A stretch of DNA of 64,000 nucleotides, taken from assembly GCA_963785755.1 (NCBI GenBank), contig CAWAXG010000071.1, positions 62,001-126,000 of the forward strand, in the 5' to 3' direction. This document shows positions 1-8,772 of the stretch, one piece after another. The stretch comes from JACCXG01 sp963785755 (lineage in GTDB: Bacteria; Acidobacteriota; Vicinamibacteria; Vicinamibacterales; 2-12-FULL-66-21). Position 1 is the first letter of the stretch, and each line of letters opens with the position of its first letter. The translations under genes and the position numbers were made by a program. Below the pieces are notes generated by a model that was not told the origin of the DNA, made no database searches, and saw nothing but the letters and a program-made list of their open reading frames with translations.

Positions 1-257
1 CGACCCCGGATTGGCGCGGCCGCCGGTGACGGCGGCGGAAAGAGGAATTCGCTCGGGCTCACGTCGTGCTGATGGTATCGCAGTCTCTAGCGAGGCTGCG
101 CCTCAGACCATCGAGGCTCCGCCTCGCTAGGTCGCATTGATTGATAACGCCGCGCTGACGCGCGGACGGCCTTGACCGAAAACTTGACTCAAAACTCAGA
201 ATCGAGCCGGTCAAGGCCTCTAGCGCACGACCGAGGAGCAGGCGCCTCCTTGGACTC
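1..257. other. Gene-free left edge with two stem-loops
   Basis: I see no supportable gene here. Two perfect inverted repeats are visible: CTAGCGAGGC at 87-96 against GCCTCGCTAG at 121-130, and GGCCTTGACCG at 168-178 against CGGTCAAGGCC at 208-218. The second lies about 40 bp beyond the stop of the leftward DinB gene and could end its transcript, but there is no clear T-tract. Confidence 0.5.
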
Positions 258-829
258 TTACTGCTTCGCTTTCATCTGGTTCGCTTTCTCGGTCGTCGGC
301 GGCACGATGCCTTTCAAGCGCAAGTACACCGCCATGGTTCCGTACATCTCTGCGCCGTGCGTGATGACCATCGCGGGAAACAGGCCCTTCGCGACCTGGT
401 TGGGGCCCATCTTCGTCAGTTCGCTCATCGACGTATCGCTCAGCGCGCTCATTGGCGCATCACAGTATCCGGTCGACGCCTTGAGCAGCGCGATCGCCTC
501 GGCCTTCGATCGCCTGGCCTCTTCCTTCTCGTCCTTCTTCGGGTTGTCCTCTCCCTTCAGCGTGGCACAGTTGCGGAACTGGGCCAGCGCGGCATGCGCG
601 ACGAGCTGACCGAAGGGTTTGATGTCAGGGGTTGGCCGGAATTCCCAGTGCTCATCCGGCATCTTCTGCGCCGCCTCGGCAAGGTTGGTTTGCGTCATCT
701 GATACCCGCTCACATCTCTGCCGAGAGGGTGTACGTCTGGCCCGCCGGGGCCGGCATCTGTCGCGCGGCTGAGGCGCTCGGGATCACGCACATGGCGAAC
801 ACGAGCGCGCTGAGACTTGTCTGCTGCAT
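258..829 (-). CDS. Exported DinB-family protein, broken by one frameshift
   Basis: DinB/YfiT-like four-helix protein, a fold that often carries a metal site; the substrate is unknown. An ATG at 829 follows a strong GGAGGTCC ribosome site and starts a signal peptide (SALVFAMCVIPSASA). That frame stops at about 710. The DinB body continues in the next frame from GYQMTQTNLAEAAQKMP through HWEFRPTPDIKPFGQL to the stop at 258. Inserting one G near 710-716 joins the parts as AEMVSGYQ, so a missing base in a GG pair is the simplest explanation. About 190 aa when repaired. It stands alone, with no operon partner. Family call from the xxFRPTP.x.xFGxLxxH pattern typical of acidobacterial DinB proteins. 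Confidence 0.75.
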
Positions 830-874
830 AGGACCTCCAAACTTAGCAATGTGCTGAAAACGCACCCTGAAAAA

Positions 875-958
875 TCCCAACTCCCAACCTCCAACTCCCA
901 AAGCACTCTCAGACGATCGGCCCGGAATCCTTTGGGAGTTGGGAGTTGGAAGTTGGGA
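875..958. repeat. Heptad inverted repeat, family A, copy 1
   Basis: Two 29-bp arms (875-903 and 930-958) are inverted copies matching at 26 of 29 positions. Each is built from imperfect 7-bp units of the form CTCCCAA/TTGGGAG. The 26-bp loop is unrelated to the arms. It lies between the divergent DinB gene and the VapBC pair. Other copies are at 14870-15109 and 51255-51404. Confidence 0.85.
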
Positions 959-1119
959 GACCGGGCGCAGGTGCACTCGAGCGTGCGACCCGGTTGACTA
1001 CAAGCGGATGGATCGAGGACTGCGGCGGCGAAGATGAAGCGCTCGCCCCGTTTCGCCGCGGGTAACCTGGCTGGATTGACCAACTTGACCAATCCGGCGT
1101 GGCACGCTACGATCGTCTC

Positions 1120-1362
1120 ATGGCAAAGATTCTGAACCTGTACGAAGCCAAGACGCAGCTCTCTTCGCTGGTGGAAGAAGCGGCCGCAGGCTACGAGATC
1201 GTGATTGCCAAGGCTGGCGTGCCACGCGCACGGCTCGTGCCCCTGCGGACGAGTGCTCGCCGCCGGCCTGGGGGATCGAAGGGACGGATTCGTATCGCCG
1301 CGGACTTCGATGCGCCGCTTCCGCCCGGCATCCTCGCTGGATTTACCGGGAAGAAGCGGTGA
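1120..1362 (+). CDS. Phd/YefM-type antitoxin (VapB-like)
   Basis: An 80-aa antitoxin of the Phd/YefM superfamily, expected to bind and neutralise the PIN toxin encoded next and to repress their joint promoter. The N-terminal half is the DNA-binding fold typical of the family (NLYEAKTQLSSLVEEAAAG, then VIAKAGVPRARLVPL); the basic C-terminal tail would wrap the toxin. ATG at 1120 is preferred over an in-frame GTG at 1099 because the family starts at MAKILN. Its stop overlaps the toxin start (GTGA, 1359-1362), so the two are translationally coupled. Confidence 0.85.
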   Translation: MAKILNLYEAKTQLSSLVEEAAAGYEIVIAKAGVPRARLVPLRTSARRRPGGSKGRIRIAADFDAPLPPGILAGFTGKKR

Positions 1363-1733
1363 CGCTGCTCCTCGACACCCACGCTGTGCTCTGGTGGCGC
1401 CTCGACAGCCGACGCTTGAAGGGCGCGGTGCGGGAAGCGATTGCGACCTCCGAGCTGGTCTGGGTCAGCGCCGCATCCGGGTGGGAAGTGGCGATCAAAC
1501 GGGCGCTCGGCAAGCTCGAGCTGCGCCAGCCGTTTGCGTCGATGGTTGCCGCGAGCGAGTTCGTCGAACTGCCGATCACGTTGAGCCATGCCGAGGAGAT
1601 TGCCAGCCTCCCGCCGCACCACACGGACCCATTCGACCGGATGCTGATCGCGCAAGCCCGGGTCGAGCGCGCTACCATCGTCACGCACGATCGCCGCTTC
1701 AGCCTGTACAACGTCCCCACCATCTGGATCTGA
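1359..1733 (+). CDS. vapC: PIN-domain ribonuclease toxin (VapC)
   Basis: A 124-aa type II toxin of the PIN family, a Mg2+-dependent endoribonuclease. Acidic active-site residues are visible: Asp in LLLDTHAVLWW near the N-terminus, Glu in SGWEVAIK, Asp in DPFDRMLIAQA and Asp in VTHDRRF. It begins at GTG overlapping the antitoxin stop. Length is normal for the family. Together with the upstream antitoxin it makes a complete toxin-antitoxin module. Confidence 0.9.
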   Translation: MTLLLDTHAVLWWRLDSRRLKGAVREAIATSELVWVSAASGWEVAIKRALGKLELRQPFASMVAASEFVELPITLSHAEEIASLPPHHTDPFDRMLIAQARVERATIVTHDRRFSLYNVPTIWI

Positions 1734-1783
1734 AGATCGTGGAGAAGTACTCTGAGGTCGCCTGAGGGTAACAGGCGCTATCT

Positions 1784-2764
1784 TCACTTCGCCTGTGCCT
1801 TGACGTGCCGCGCGATCTGCTCGTGTGTCGCGAACCAGACGCCGGGCTTCGATTTCATGTAGCTGACGAGCCGATCCAGCATCGCGGCCCGCGCCCGATG
1901 GCCAATCACGTGCGGGTGCATCGTCAGGATGAAGAGCCCGCGCTCTTCGTACGCGACGTCGAATTCCGCCTTCCAGATCGAGAACACTTCGTCCGGCGTC
2001 ATCGTCGGCCTGACGGTCGACGCGCGATCCATCCAGAAATACGGGTAGTCGTCGAGGATCCACTCCACGGGCAGTTCGACGATGCCGGTCGGCTGGCCGG
2101 CGGCGAGGACCTCGTAGGGCCCGTCGTCGGCCATCAGGCTGCTGTCGTAGACGAGACCGAGCTCCTTGGCGATGTCGATGGTGTGCGGACTGTAGTCCCA
2201 CGACGGTGTACGCATGCCGACGGGCGGCTTGCCGGCCATGGCCGCGAGCGTCTTCGAGGCGCGGATCAGCAGGTCGCGCTCCGTGGCCCGATCGAGTTGT
2301 GAATTCCGTTCGTGAATCCAGCCGTGCAGCCCCACTTCATGCCGCCCGGGCGCGGCGATGGCCTTGATCGACTCCGGGTGGAGCAGCGCACTGACAGCGG
2401 GCACGAAGAACGACGCCGCGATGCCGTGGCGATCGAGCAGCGCCAGCACCCGCGGCAGGCCGGCGCGCGAGCCGTATTGTCCCTGCGACAGCACCGAGGG
2501 GCTGGTCACGTTGTCACGCAGCGATCCAGTCTCGTTGTCGAGATCGAAGGAGAGCCCGACCGCGACGCGATTGCCGTTGGGCCACTCCTTCGGCGTCAGA
2601 TTCCGACCGGCACGGACGCGATTGACGCTGTCGCGTATCTGCTGTTCGGTCAGCGTCCACGGCGCTGGCACCTGAGGTGCCGGTTGCTGCGCCGACGGAA
2701 TCATCGCGGCGGGTACGATCACGAGGGCGGCGAGCGCGAGCAGTCGCAGGCAGGCACGTTTCAC
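1784..2764 (-). CDS. Exported NodB-type polysaccharide deacetylase
   Basis: Carbohydrate esterase family 4 (NodB homology) protein with an N-terminal signal peptide (LLALAALVIVPAAMIPSA). Visible motifs are SFDLDNE (motif 1, catalytic and metal Asp), HGWIHE (motif 2, metal His pair) and RTPSWDYS (motif 3); the fold ends with the LTMHPHVIGH segment. The layout is closest to PuuE/HpPgdA-like deacetylases rather than chitin deacetylases; the substrate cannot be told from sequence. GTG at 2764 is chosen because GGAGGTC lies five bases upstream; ATGs at 2776 and 2782 are alternatives. Probably periplasmic. Single gene, convergent with VapBC. Confidence 0.85.
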   Translation of the reverse strand: MKRACLRLLALAALVIVPAAMIPSAQQPAPQVPAPWTLTEQQIRDSVNRVRAGRNLTPKEWPNGNRVAVGLSFDLDNETGSLRDNVTSPSVLSQGQYGSRAGLPRVLALLDRHGIAASFFVPAVSALLHPESIKAIAAPGRHEVGLHGWIHERNSQLDRATERDLLIRASKTLAAMAGKPPVGMRTPSWDYSPHTIDIAKELGLVYDSSLMADDGPYEVLAAGQPTGIVELPVEWILDDYPYFWMDRASTVRPTMTPDEVFSIWKAEFDVAYEERGLFILTMHPHVIGHRARAAMLDRLVSYMKSKPGVWFATHEQIARHVKAQAK

Positions 2765-2871
2765 GGCGACCTCCATCACCATCGCTCGTCACGTCCGATC
2801 ACCGCGGCGGCCGGTGAGGAGCGACGGACTCTCGAAGCGGGTAGAGTAGCAGGTCTGGTAGAGTTCACATC

Positions 2872-3522
2872 ATGTCTACCAACTTTCTGAAACCTGCCAG
2901 AAGCGTCGCGCTGCTCGCCGGCGCATTCGCCGTTGCGACGATCGCTTCTGCTCTGGCCGCGCCGAAGTTCACCTCCGTCTGGAAGACGCCTGTTGCGCAT
3001 GAGGTCAGCTTCGCCGGAAAGAAGGTTGCAGCGCTGGTGATCACGAACGACGACTCGCTCAGGGTCTCTGGTGAGGAGGCGTTGACGAGAGAGCTGACAG
3101 GACGCGGTCTTCAGGGAGTCGCGACCTACCGGATCGCGCCGAAGGAGGAGCTGGCCAAAGCGGAAACCGCCAGGCCCTGGTTCGAGAAGCACGCCGTCGA
3201 AGGCGTAGTCGCGTTGCGGCCGGTGAGCTCGGAGAAACGCACGAACTATACCCCGGCCACGTGGTCGAGCCCGTACTACGGCTCGCTGTGGAACTACTAC
3301 GGATACGGATGGGGAAGCGTGTACACCCCCGCCAGGGTCGACAAGGAGACAGTCGTGACCGTGGAGACCCTCATCTTCAGCGTGCCGCGCAACGCACTGT
3401 TGTGGGCCGGCGTGAGCGAGACGCGGGATCCGAAGAACCTTCAGACCTTCGTGCAGGATCTCGTGAAGGAATCCGTCAAGGAGCTCCACGAGCAGGGCCT
3501 GGCGAAGGCTGTCGCGCGGTGA
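2872..3522 (+). CDS. Exported protein of unknown function, 216 aa
   Basis: Residues 8-30 form a signal peptide ending in ALAA. The mature part begins PKFTSVWKTP and has a hydrophobic strand (KKVAALVITND), an alternating strand/helix region and a Tyr/Gly/Trp-rich stretch around residues 124-145 (YYGSLWNYYGYGWGSVY). The outline resembles small DUF4136-like periplasmic lipoproteins, but there is no lipobox and I do not claim membership. A GTG start for the next gene follows directly on its stop, so the two are likely co-transcribed. Confidence 0.65.
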   Translation: MSTNFLKPARSVALLAGAFAVATIASALAAPKFTSVWKTPVAHEVSFAGKKVAALVITNDDSLRVSGEEALTRELTGRGLQGVATYRIAPKEELAKAETARPWFEKHAVEGVVALRPVSSEKRTNYTPATWSSPYYGSLWNYYGYGWGSVYTPARVDKETVVTVETLIFSVPRNALLWAGVSETRDPKNLQTFVQDLVKESVKELHEQGLAKAVAR

Positions 3523-3972
3523 GTGACCGCATTGGAGCAGCGCCCCGTGACCAATGATGATGCGGTGAAGTTCTTCGCAGAGCAGCAGGACGAATGGAAC
3601 ACGCGGGATGCCGACGCGCTGGCGCGGCGTCATACACCCGACGGCACCATCGTCAGCCCGATATTCAAGAACGTGCGAGGCATCGACGAGATTCTCGGAT
3701 CCTATCGATCACTGTTCGCGACCTTTCCGGATTGGCAGTACTTCGGCCAACAGGTGCTGGTGGACGGCAACCGCGTCGCCCAGCCGTTCCGCGTGCGCGC
3801 GACGCACATCGCGGAATTCATGGGGCTGCCGGGGTCTGGGCGAGCGTTCGATATCGAAGGTGTGCGGGTGTTCGAGATGAAAGATGGCTTGATCGACTAC
3901 GAGCGACGGTATTACGACTTCACCGGGCTGCTGATTCAGCTCGGCGTGCTGCGTGGGAAGCCGGCCCGGTAG
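3523..3972 (+). CDS. SnoaL-like ester cyclase family protein
   Basis: A 149-aa NTF2-like protein of the SnoaL polyketide-cyclase/ester-cyclase type. Family pattern: EQQDEWNTRDADALARRHTPDGTIVSP, then GIDEILGSYRSLFATFPDWQY, an IAEFMGLPGSGRAFDIEGVRVFEMKDGLI core and YYDFTGLLIQLGVL at the end. Cytoplasmic, with no signal peptide. Substrate unknown; such proteins are often stand-alone. GTG start at 3523 immediately after the upstream TGA. Confidence 0.8.
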   Translation: MTALEQRPVTNDDAVKFFAEQQDEWNTRDADALARRHTPDGTIVSPIFKNVRGIDEILGSYRSLFATFPDWQYFGQQVLVDGNRVAQPFRVRATHIAEFMGLPGSGRAFDIEGVRVFEMKDGLIDYERRYYDFTGLLIQLGVLRGKPAR

Positions 3973-4020
3973 GCCGCCCATTCTGTTTTCACGAGCCTGA
4001 GCGTTCGAAGGCGTGGAGCG

Positions 4021-4668
4021 ATGATGGGAAAACTGATCGTCAGCCTCGCTGCTAGCCTGGTGCTCGCCACGAACGCCCTGACGACCGTCAGGGGCCAGGA
4101 TCGCCGCGATCAACTCGACCAGACCGTCCAGGCGTTTCTCGATCGTCATCGCGGCACGTGGCGCGACCTCAATGTCCCGGAGAGCGACGGGCGCGTGCTG
4201 CACGACCTGATCCTCAAGCACAGGTTCACGCGGGCGCTGGAGATCGGCACGTCCACGGGACATTCAGGGGTCTGGATTGCCTGGGCGCTGGCGAAGACCG
4301 GCGGGAAATTGACGACGCTCGAAATCGATCCGCGGCGGCATCGGGTTGCGCTCGCGAACTTCAAGGAAGCCGGCCTCGCGTCTTACATCGACGCTCGTTT
4401 GGGCGACGCCCACGAGATCGCGCCGGCGCTCCCAGGGCCGTTCGATTTCGTGTTCTCCGATGCCGACAAGGAGTGGTACAGGAACTACTTCGTCGCCGTG
4501 TGGCCGAAGGTAGCCTCCGGCGGATGCTTCACGGCGCACAATGTATCGGGCACGGGAGCAGGTCGTGGTATCCGCGAGTTCCTGGAGCACCTGAAGACCC
4601 TGCCGGATGCGGTCACGACCATCGACACGTCCAGCAGCGCCGGGATTTCGATCACCTGCAAGCGCTGA
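4021..4668 (+). CDS. O-methyltransferase with a signal peptide
   Basis: Class I SAM-dependent O-methyltransferase of the caffeoyl-CoA/catechol type (methyltransferase family 3). SAM-binding motif I is RALEIGTSTGHSGVWIA, followed by LTTLEIDPRRHRVALAN (acidic residue binding the ribose), GDAHEI and the FDFVFSDADKEWY metal/substrate loop. Residues 1-25 form a convincing signal sequence (LIVSLAASLVLATNALTTVRGQ). Export is odd for an enzyme that needs cytoplasmic SAM. Length (215 aa) is normal once the leader is removed. Substrate unknown. Confidence 0.8.
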   Translation: MMGKLIVSLAASLVLATNALTTVRGQDRRDQLDQTVQAFLDRHRGTWRDLNVPESDGRVLHDLILKHRFTRALEIGTSTGHSGVWIAWALAKTGGKLTTLEIDPRRHRVALANFKEAGLASYIDARLGDAHEIAPALPGPFDFVFSDADKEWYRNYFVAVWPKVASGGCFTAHNVSGTGAGRGIREFLEHLKTLPDAVTTIDTSSSAGISITCKR

Positions 4669-4683
4669 GAAGGGCGCAGAGGG

Positions 4684-5028
4684 TCACGTCCGCCCCATAA
4701 CCGTCGGCAGGGCGAACACCAGGAAGAACTCGACGAGGTTGGCCACGAACGTGACGTTCAGCGGCGGCGTCCGGACGCCTCGATTCTTCGCGCGCCACAG
4801 CCCGATTCCGGCTGTGATCATGCCGATGACGTTCGCCAGAAGGGTGCCCCCCATCGCCGCCATCATGAGCACGAACTCGCCGAGACCATCCATCCCGCGA
4901 TCGCGCGGCCCCGTCAGCATCGATCCCGCCACGATGAGCCCGAACATGCCGGCGACCGCCGTCACTCCCGAGATCACGATGCTCACGGTCGGTTCCCACG
5001 CGGCTGCGTCGTTCTGATCGGTCGTCAT
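4684..5028 (-). CDS. Small integral membrane protein, 114 aa
   Basis: Three hydrophobic segments are visible: SIVISGVTAVAGMFGLIVAG, EFVLMMAAMGGTLLANVIGM and NVTFVANLVEFFLVFALP. I do not recognise a family. Its ATG overlaps the stop of the PQQ dehydrogenase (ATGA at 5025-5028), so it is translated from the same mRNA. It could anchor or assist that enzyme, but this rests only on position. Confidence 0.65.
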   Translation of the reverse strand: MTTDQNDAAAWEPTVSIVISGVTAVAGMFGLIVAGSMLTGPRDRGMDGLGEFVLMMAAMGGTLLANVIGMITAGIGLWRAKNRGVRTPPLNVTFVANLVEFFLVFALPTVMGRT

Positions 5029-7490
5029 CGGGTGACCGGCGCTTCCTCCGGCAACGCAAAGCTGTAGAGCACGTTGCCGGCCGTCAGCGCCACGTACTGA
5101 CGCCCGTCGATCGCGTAGCTGATCGGCGACGCGGTATGCGTGCCGCCTGTCTGATAGTGCCAGAGGTGCGCGCCGGTCTTCGCGTCGAGCGCGATGACAT
5201 TGCCGTCACGCGATGAGGCGAACACCACGCCGCCCGCGGTTGCCAGCACGCCGTTGCCGAGCGATCCCTGAAACAGCTTGAAGTCCCAGACCGCCTTGCC
5301 CGTTTCCGGATCGAGCGCCTTGATCCCGGCATTGGGCGGCGGATCGTTGGGACCGCGCGGCGGCGGCGCGCCGCGGTTCGGCGCGTTGCCGAGATACTCC
5401 TTGCCTTTCTCGAACACCGGCGGGGCGCTGACGTACTGCGCGCCGGCTTCCGCATAGGCGACGTAGAACAAGCCCGTGATCGGGCTGTAAGAGGGAGCCT
5501 GATAGTTTGTCGCGCCGCCCGGCGACGGATAGACGAGAAAGCTTCCTTCCGGGCTCGAGTTCGATCCGGGAATCGGCATCGGCCGTCCCTTCGCGTCGAA
5601 ACCCTTGTTCCAGTTCTGATAGACGAACGGCGTGCCGGCGAGGAAGGTGCCGTCCGTGCGATCGAGCACGTAGAAATGCCCGTTGCGATCGGCGTGCAGC
5701 AGCAGCTTCCGCGACTGGCCGCGCCACGTGCGATCGACGAGCACCATGTCTTCGGTCGAATCCCAGTCGTGGCCGTCGTTGGGCGTGAACTGGAAGTGCC
5801 ACTTGCGCCGGCCGGTGTCGGGGTCGAGCGCGACGACCGCGTCGGTGAAGAGGTTGTCGCCGTCGCCGCGCGTCGATCGATCGGTCATCGGCGCGGGATT
5901 CCCGATTGGCCAGTACAACGTGTCGAGCTCGGGATCGTAGGTGCCGGTCAGCCACGTTCCGCCGCCGCCGGTCTTCCAGCTGTCGCCCTTCCAGGTGTCG
6001 TTGCCGAATTCACCCGGACCCGGAATCGTGTGGAATCGCCACAGCCGTTTGCCGCTCACATCGTAGGCGTCGAGGAACCCGCGTATCGCATACTCGCCGC
6101 CGGCGTGACCGACGATGATCTTGTCCTTCACGATGAGGGGCGGGCTCGTGATGTTGAAGCCTTCCATCGTGTCGGCGACCTGGACTTCCCAGATCGGCAG
6201 GCCCGTACGCGCGTCGAGGCACACGAGCGCCGCGTCGTTCGTGCCGACGAACAGCCGGTGACCGAGGATCGCGACGCCGCGGTTCACCACGTCGGTTTCG
6301 CCGGGGTTGCGAACCTTCTGCTGGCGCGTGTAGCGCCAGATCTGCCGCCCGGTGCGCGCATCCATCGCCGTCACCGTGCGCGTGTTGCCGCCGCTCGTGC
6401 CGTACATCACGCCGTCGACGACAATCGGTGAGCTTTCGCTGGCGCTGTCGCCCGGCACCGGCGCGGCCCAGGCCGCGCGCAGCCGCGCGACGTTCGTCGT
6501 GTCGATCTGTTTCAGCGCGGAGTAGTGCGTGCCCTGAAAGTCGCCCCAGTACATCAGCCAGTTGTGCGGCTCGTTCCGGGCATTGAGCAGCCGTTCGTAG
6601 GTGACACCGCCAGGAACCGGAGGCGCCGAAGCGGTCTTGCTCAGATCGCGTCCCTGAAGCGTGCGGAGATACGCGACCAGGTTCGCGACGTCGCCGGCCG
6701 ACAGCCGCGTGGCCAGATCCGCAGGGTGCAGCGAGGAATTGTCGACGACCACGGACGCCAGCTTCAGTTTGTCGAGCATCCGCAGCTGTCCGGTCGTGTC
6801 GATCATCTGCAGCGAGAACGTGTCCTCATTGCGGCGGACGCCGCGAATCTCGCGGCCGTCGAGCGTTCTCACGACCACGGTCGCCGGCATCAGGCCGCCG
6901 CGGCCGCCGCGCCCGGTCGCTGCCGTGGCGACGCTGTTCGGGTTGGTGATTTTCTGCTGCAGCACGGCGGGAGAGAGCCGTCCCGCGTTGGACAGGTCCG
7001 GTCCGACAATGCCCCCGCGGGCGTTGACTTCGTGACAGCTCGCGCAGCCGGCCGTCCCGGAAAAGAGCGTTTCGCCGGCAGTGGCATCCCCGGCCGCGGG
7101 AGTTGCAGCAGACGCAGTCCGCCCGGCGGGCTGAAGGCTGCGCAGATAGGCGACGAGCTGCCAGACCTGCGTGTCGGTCAGGCTCGCAAATGGCGTCATC
7201 TGGGTTCCGCGGATGCCCGATCGAATCGCGCGGAACAGATCCGCGTCCCCGGCGCCGTGCGTGAACGACCCGGTGTTCAGCGCGGGACCTCGATCGCCTC
7301 CGCCCTGGCCGGCCGGACCGTGGCAGGTCTGGCACATCTGGTTGTAAAGGGGCTGCCCGTCGGCCGCCGCGGCCTTATTCCCGGCAAGCGGGTTCGAAGC
7401 CGGCTGCTGAAACGGGATCCCCGACAGGAGAGCAGGAACAAGGAGGAGTGCCAGCGTCGCGGCCAGCGCCACCTGACGCCGTCCAGTCAT
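5025..7490 (-). CDS. PQQ-dependent dehydrogenase with two N-terminal cytochrome c domains
   Basis: About 820-aa exported quinoprotein. A signal peptide (RRQVALAATLALLLVPALL) is followed by two c-type heme sites, CQTCH and CASCH, with a Gly-rich segment after the second heme. The C-terminal eight-bladed propeller has the repeated tryptophan-docking strands of PQQ enzymes (AMDARTGRQIWRY, CLDARTGLPIWEV, ALDPDTGRRKWHF, ALDPETGKAVWDF, ALDAKTGAHLWHY) and the NDGHDWDSTEDM loop. Oxidises an alcohol, aldose or similar substrate in the periplasm and passes electrons to its hemes. ATG at 7490 begins the leader; an in-frame ATG at 7514 is possible. Heme order is reversed relative to typical quinohemoprotein alcohol dehydrogenases, which carry the heme C-terminally. 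Confidence 0.85.
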   Translation of the reverse strand: MTGRRQVALAATLALLLVPALLSGIPFQQPASNPLAGNKAAAADGQPLYNQMCQTCHGPAGQGGGDRGPALNTGSFTHGAGDADLFRAIRSGIRGTQMTPFASLTDTQVWQLVAYLRSLQPAGRTASAATPAAGDATAGETLFSGTAGCASCHEVNARGGIVGPDLSNAGRLSPAVLQQKITNPNSVATAATGRGGRGGLMPATVVVRTLDGREIRGVRRNEDTFSLQMIDTTGQLRMLDKLKLASVVVDNSSLHPADLATRLSAGDVANLVAYLRTLQGRDLSKTASAPPVPGGVTYERLLNARNEPHNWLMYWGDFQGTHYSALKQIDTTNVARLRAAWAAPVPGDSASESSPIVVDGVMYGTSGGNTRTVTAMDARTGRQIWRYTRQQKVRNPGETDVVNRGVAILGHRLFVGTNDAALVCLDARTGLPIWEVQVADTMEGFNITSPPLIVKDKIIVGHAGGEYAIRGFLDAYDVSGKRLWRFHTIPGPGEFGNDTWKGDSWKTGGGGTWLTGTYDPELDTLYWPIGNPAPMTDRSTRGDGDNLFTDAVVALDPDTGRRKWHFQFTPNDGHDWDSTEDMVLVDRTWRGQSRKLLLHADRNGHFYVLDRTDGTFLAGTPFVYQNWNKGFDAKGRPMPIPGSNSSPEGSFLVYPSPGGATNYQAPSYSPITGLFYVAYAEAGAQYVSAPPVFEKGKEYLGNAPNRGAPPPRGPNDPPPNAGIKALDPETGKAVWDFKLFQGSLGNGVLATAGGVVFASSRDGNVIALDAKTGAHLWHYQTGGTHTASPISYAIDGRQYVALTAGNVLYSFALPEEAPVTR

Positions 7491-7566
7491 CGCCGGTCTT
7501 TGCGCGTCACGCATGAACGCAGTGAAACATAATGTGCCCGACGGTCGAACGCAAACTGGAGATTCT

Positions 7567-8710
7567 ATGAAGCGTCTCGCGGCAGCTCTCATCCTCGTCG
7601 TCTGTGGCGCGGCGTTCGTCCCGGCCCAGCGCGGCAATGCCAGGCCGCTCGAGATCTGGGTCGTGGACGTCGAAGGCGGGAAGGCCGCGCTCTACGTCAC
7701 GCCTACCGGCCAGACCGCGATCATCGATACCGGCTTTCCCGGCGCCAGAGACCTGGAACGGATCATGGCCGCGATCGCCGACGCCGGCGTGAAACAGATC
7801 GACTACCTCGTGTCCACACACTACCACGTCGATCACATCGGCAACCTCGTCGAGCTGGCGAAGCGGATTCCCGTCGGCACCTTCGTCGATCACGGGCCAA
7901 CGGTCGAAGGACCGGAGGTGACGCAGATTCCGCCGGGCGCCGATGGCCTCGCGATCACGAAGCCGAAAGAACAGATCGAAGGCTTCCAGGCCGCCTATGC
8001 TGACCTCTACAACAAGGCGAAGCACATCGTCGTGAAACCCGGCGACCGGCTGCCGATCACGGGCGTCGAGTGGCGGATCGCAACGTCTGCAGGGAAGGTG
8101 CTGAAGACGCCGGCGCTGCCGGGCGGAGGGAAGCCCAACCCGCACTGCGCGAACTTCACGCCGATGGCCGGTACGACCGGCATGGTCGATCCAGACGATG
8201 CGCAGTCGATCGGGAGCGTGATCATTCTGGGGCAGTTCCGGGCGGCTGATTTCGGGGACCTGTGGCGGACGAAGGAGCTCGAGCTGATGTGCCCGAACAA
8301 TCCGCTCGGGACAATCGATCTCCTGTTCGCGACCAGCCACGGCGCGATCGCGTCGGGCTCGCTGCCGTTCGTCCACGGCCTGCAGCCGCGCGTCGTGCTG
8401 ATGCAGAACGGCACGCGCAAGGGCGGCGCGGTCGATCCGATGAAGACCATCCTGTCGTCGCCGGGCCTCGAGAATCTCTGGCAGATGCACTGGTCGTACA
8501 ACGCCGGGATCGAGCAGAACACGTCCGGGTCAGTTCATCGCCAACGTCGATGATGCGGCGGCCATCGCCGGCGTGCTGACCGCTCCCGGCGGGCGAGGGA
8601 ACGCGGCGCATAGTCCGGCATACTGGTTGAAGGTCTCGGCGCACGCGGACGGCAGCTTCGCGATCACGAATCCGCGCAATGGATTCACGAAGACTTATGC
8701 GAAGCGCTAG
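7567..8710 (+). CDS. Exported metallo-beta-lactamase-fold hydrolase, one frameshift near the end
   Basis: Begins MKRLAAALILVVCGAAFVPAQ (signal peptide). The metal motif is STHYHVDHIGN (HxHxDH), with IIDTGFPG ahead of it and a GAIASGS segment in the distal half. The frame ends at 8553, but the next frame carries on with FIANVDDAAAIAGVL and SPAYWLKVSAHADGSFAITN to a TAG at 8710, which is how related acidobacterial proteins end. Removing one T at about 8524 gives EQNTPGQFIANVDD. Probably a periplasmic ComEC-like or generic MBL hydrolase; the substrate is unknown. Divergent from the PQQ dehydrogenase, with only about 75 bp between the starts. Confidence 0.85.
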
Positions 8711-8736
8711 GCTCGGCCCGACCGCGCTGCCGCGCC

Positions 8737-8768
8737 GCACGACGGCACGACGGCACGACGGCACGACG
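8737..8768. repeat. Four perfect tandem copies of an 8-mer
   Basis: GCACGACG is repeated exactly four times (8737-8768). The reverse-complement unit CGTCGTGC occurs twice in tandem near 49498-49513, so the unit is not unique to this place. It lies just before the repeat-derived start region of the epimerase gene. Confidence 0.9.
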
Positions 8769-8772
8769 GTTG

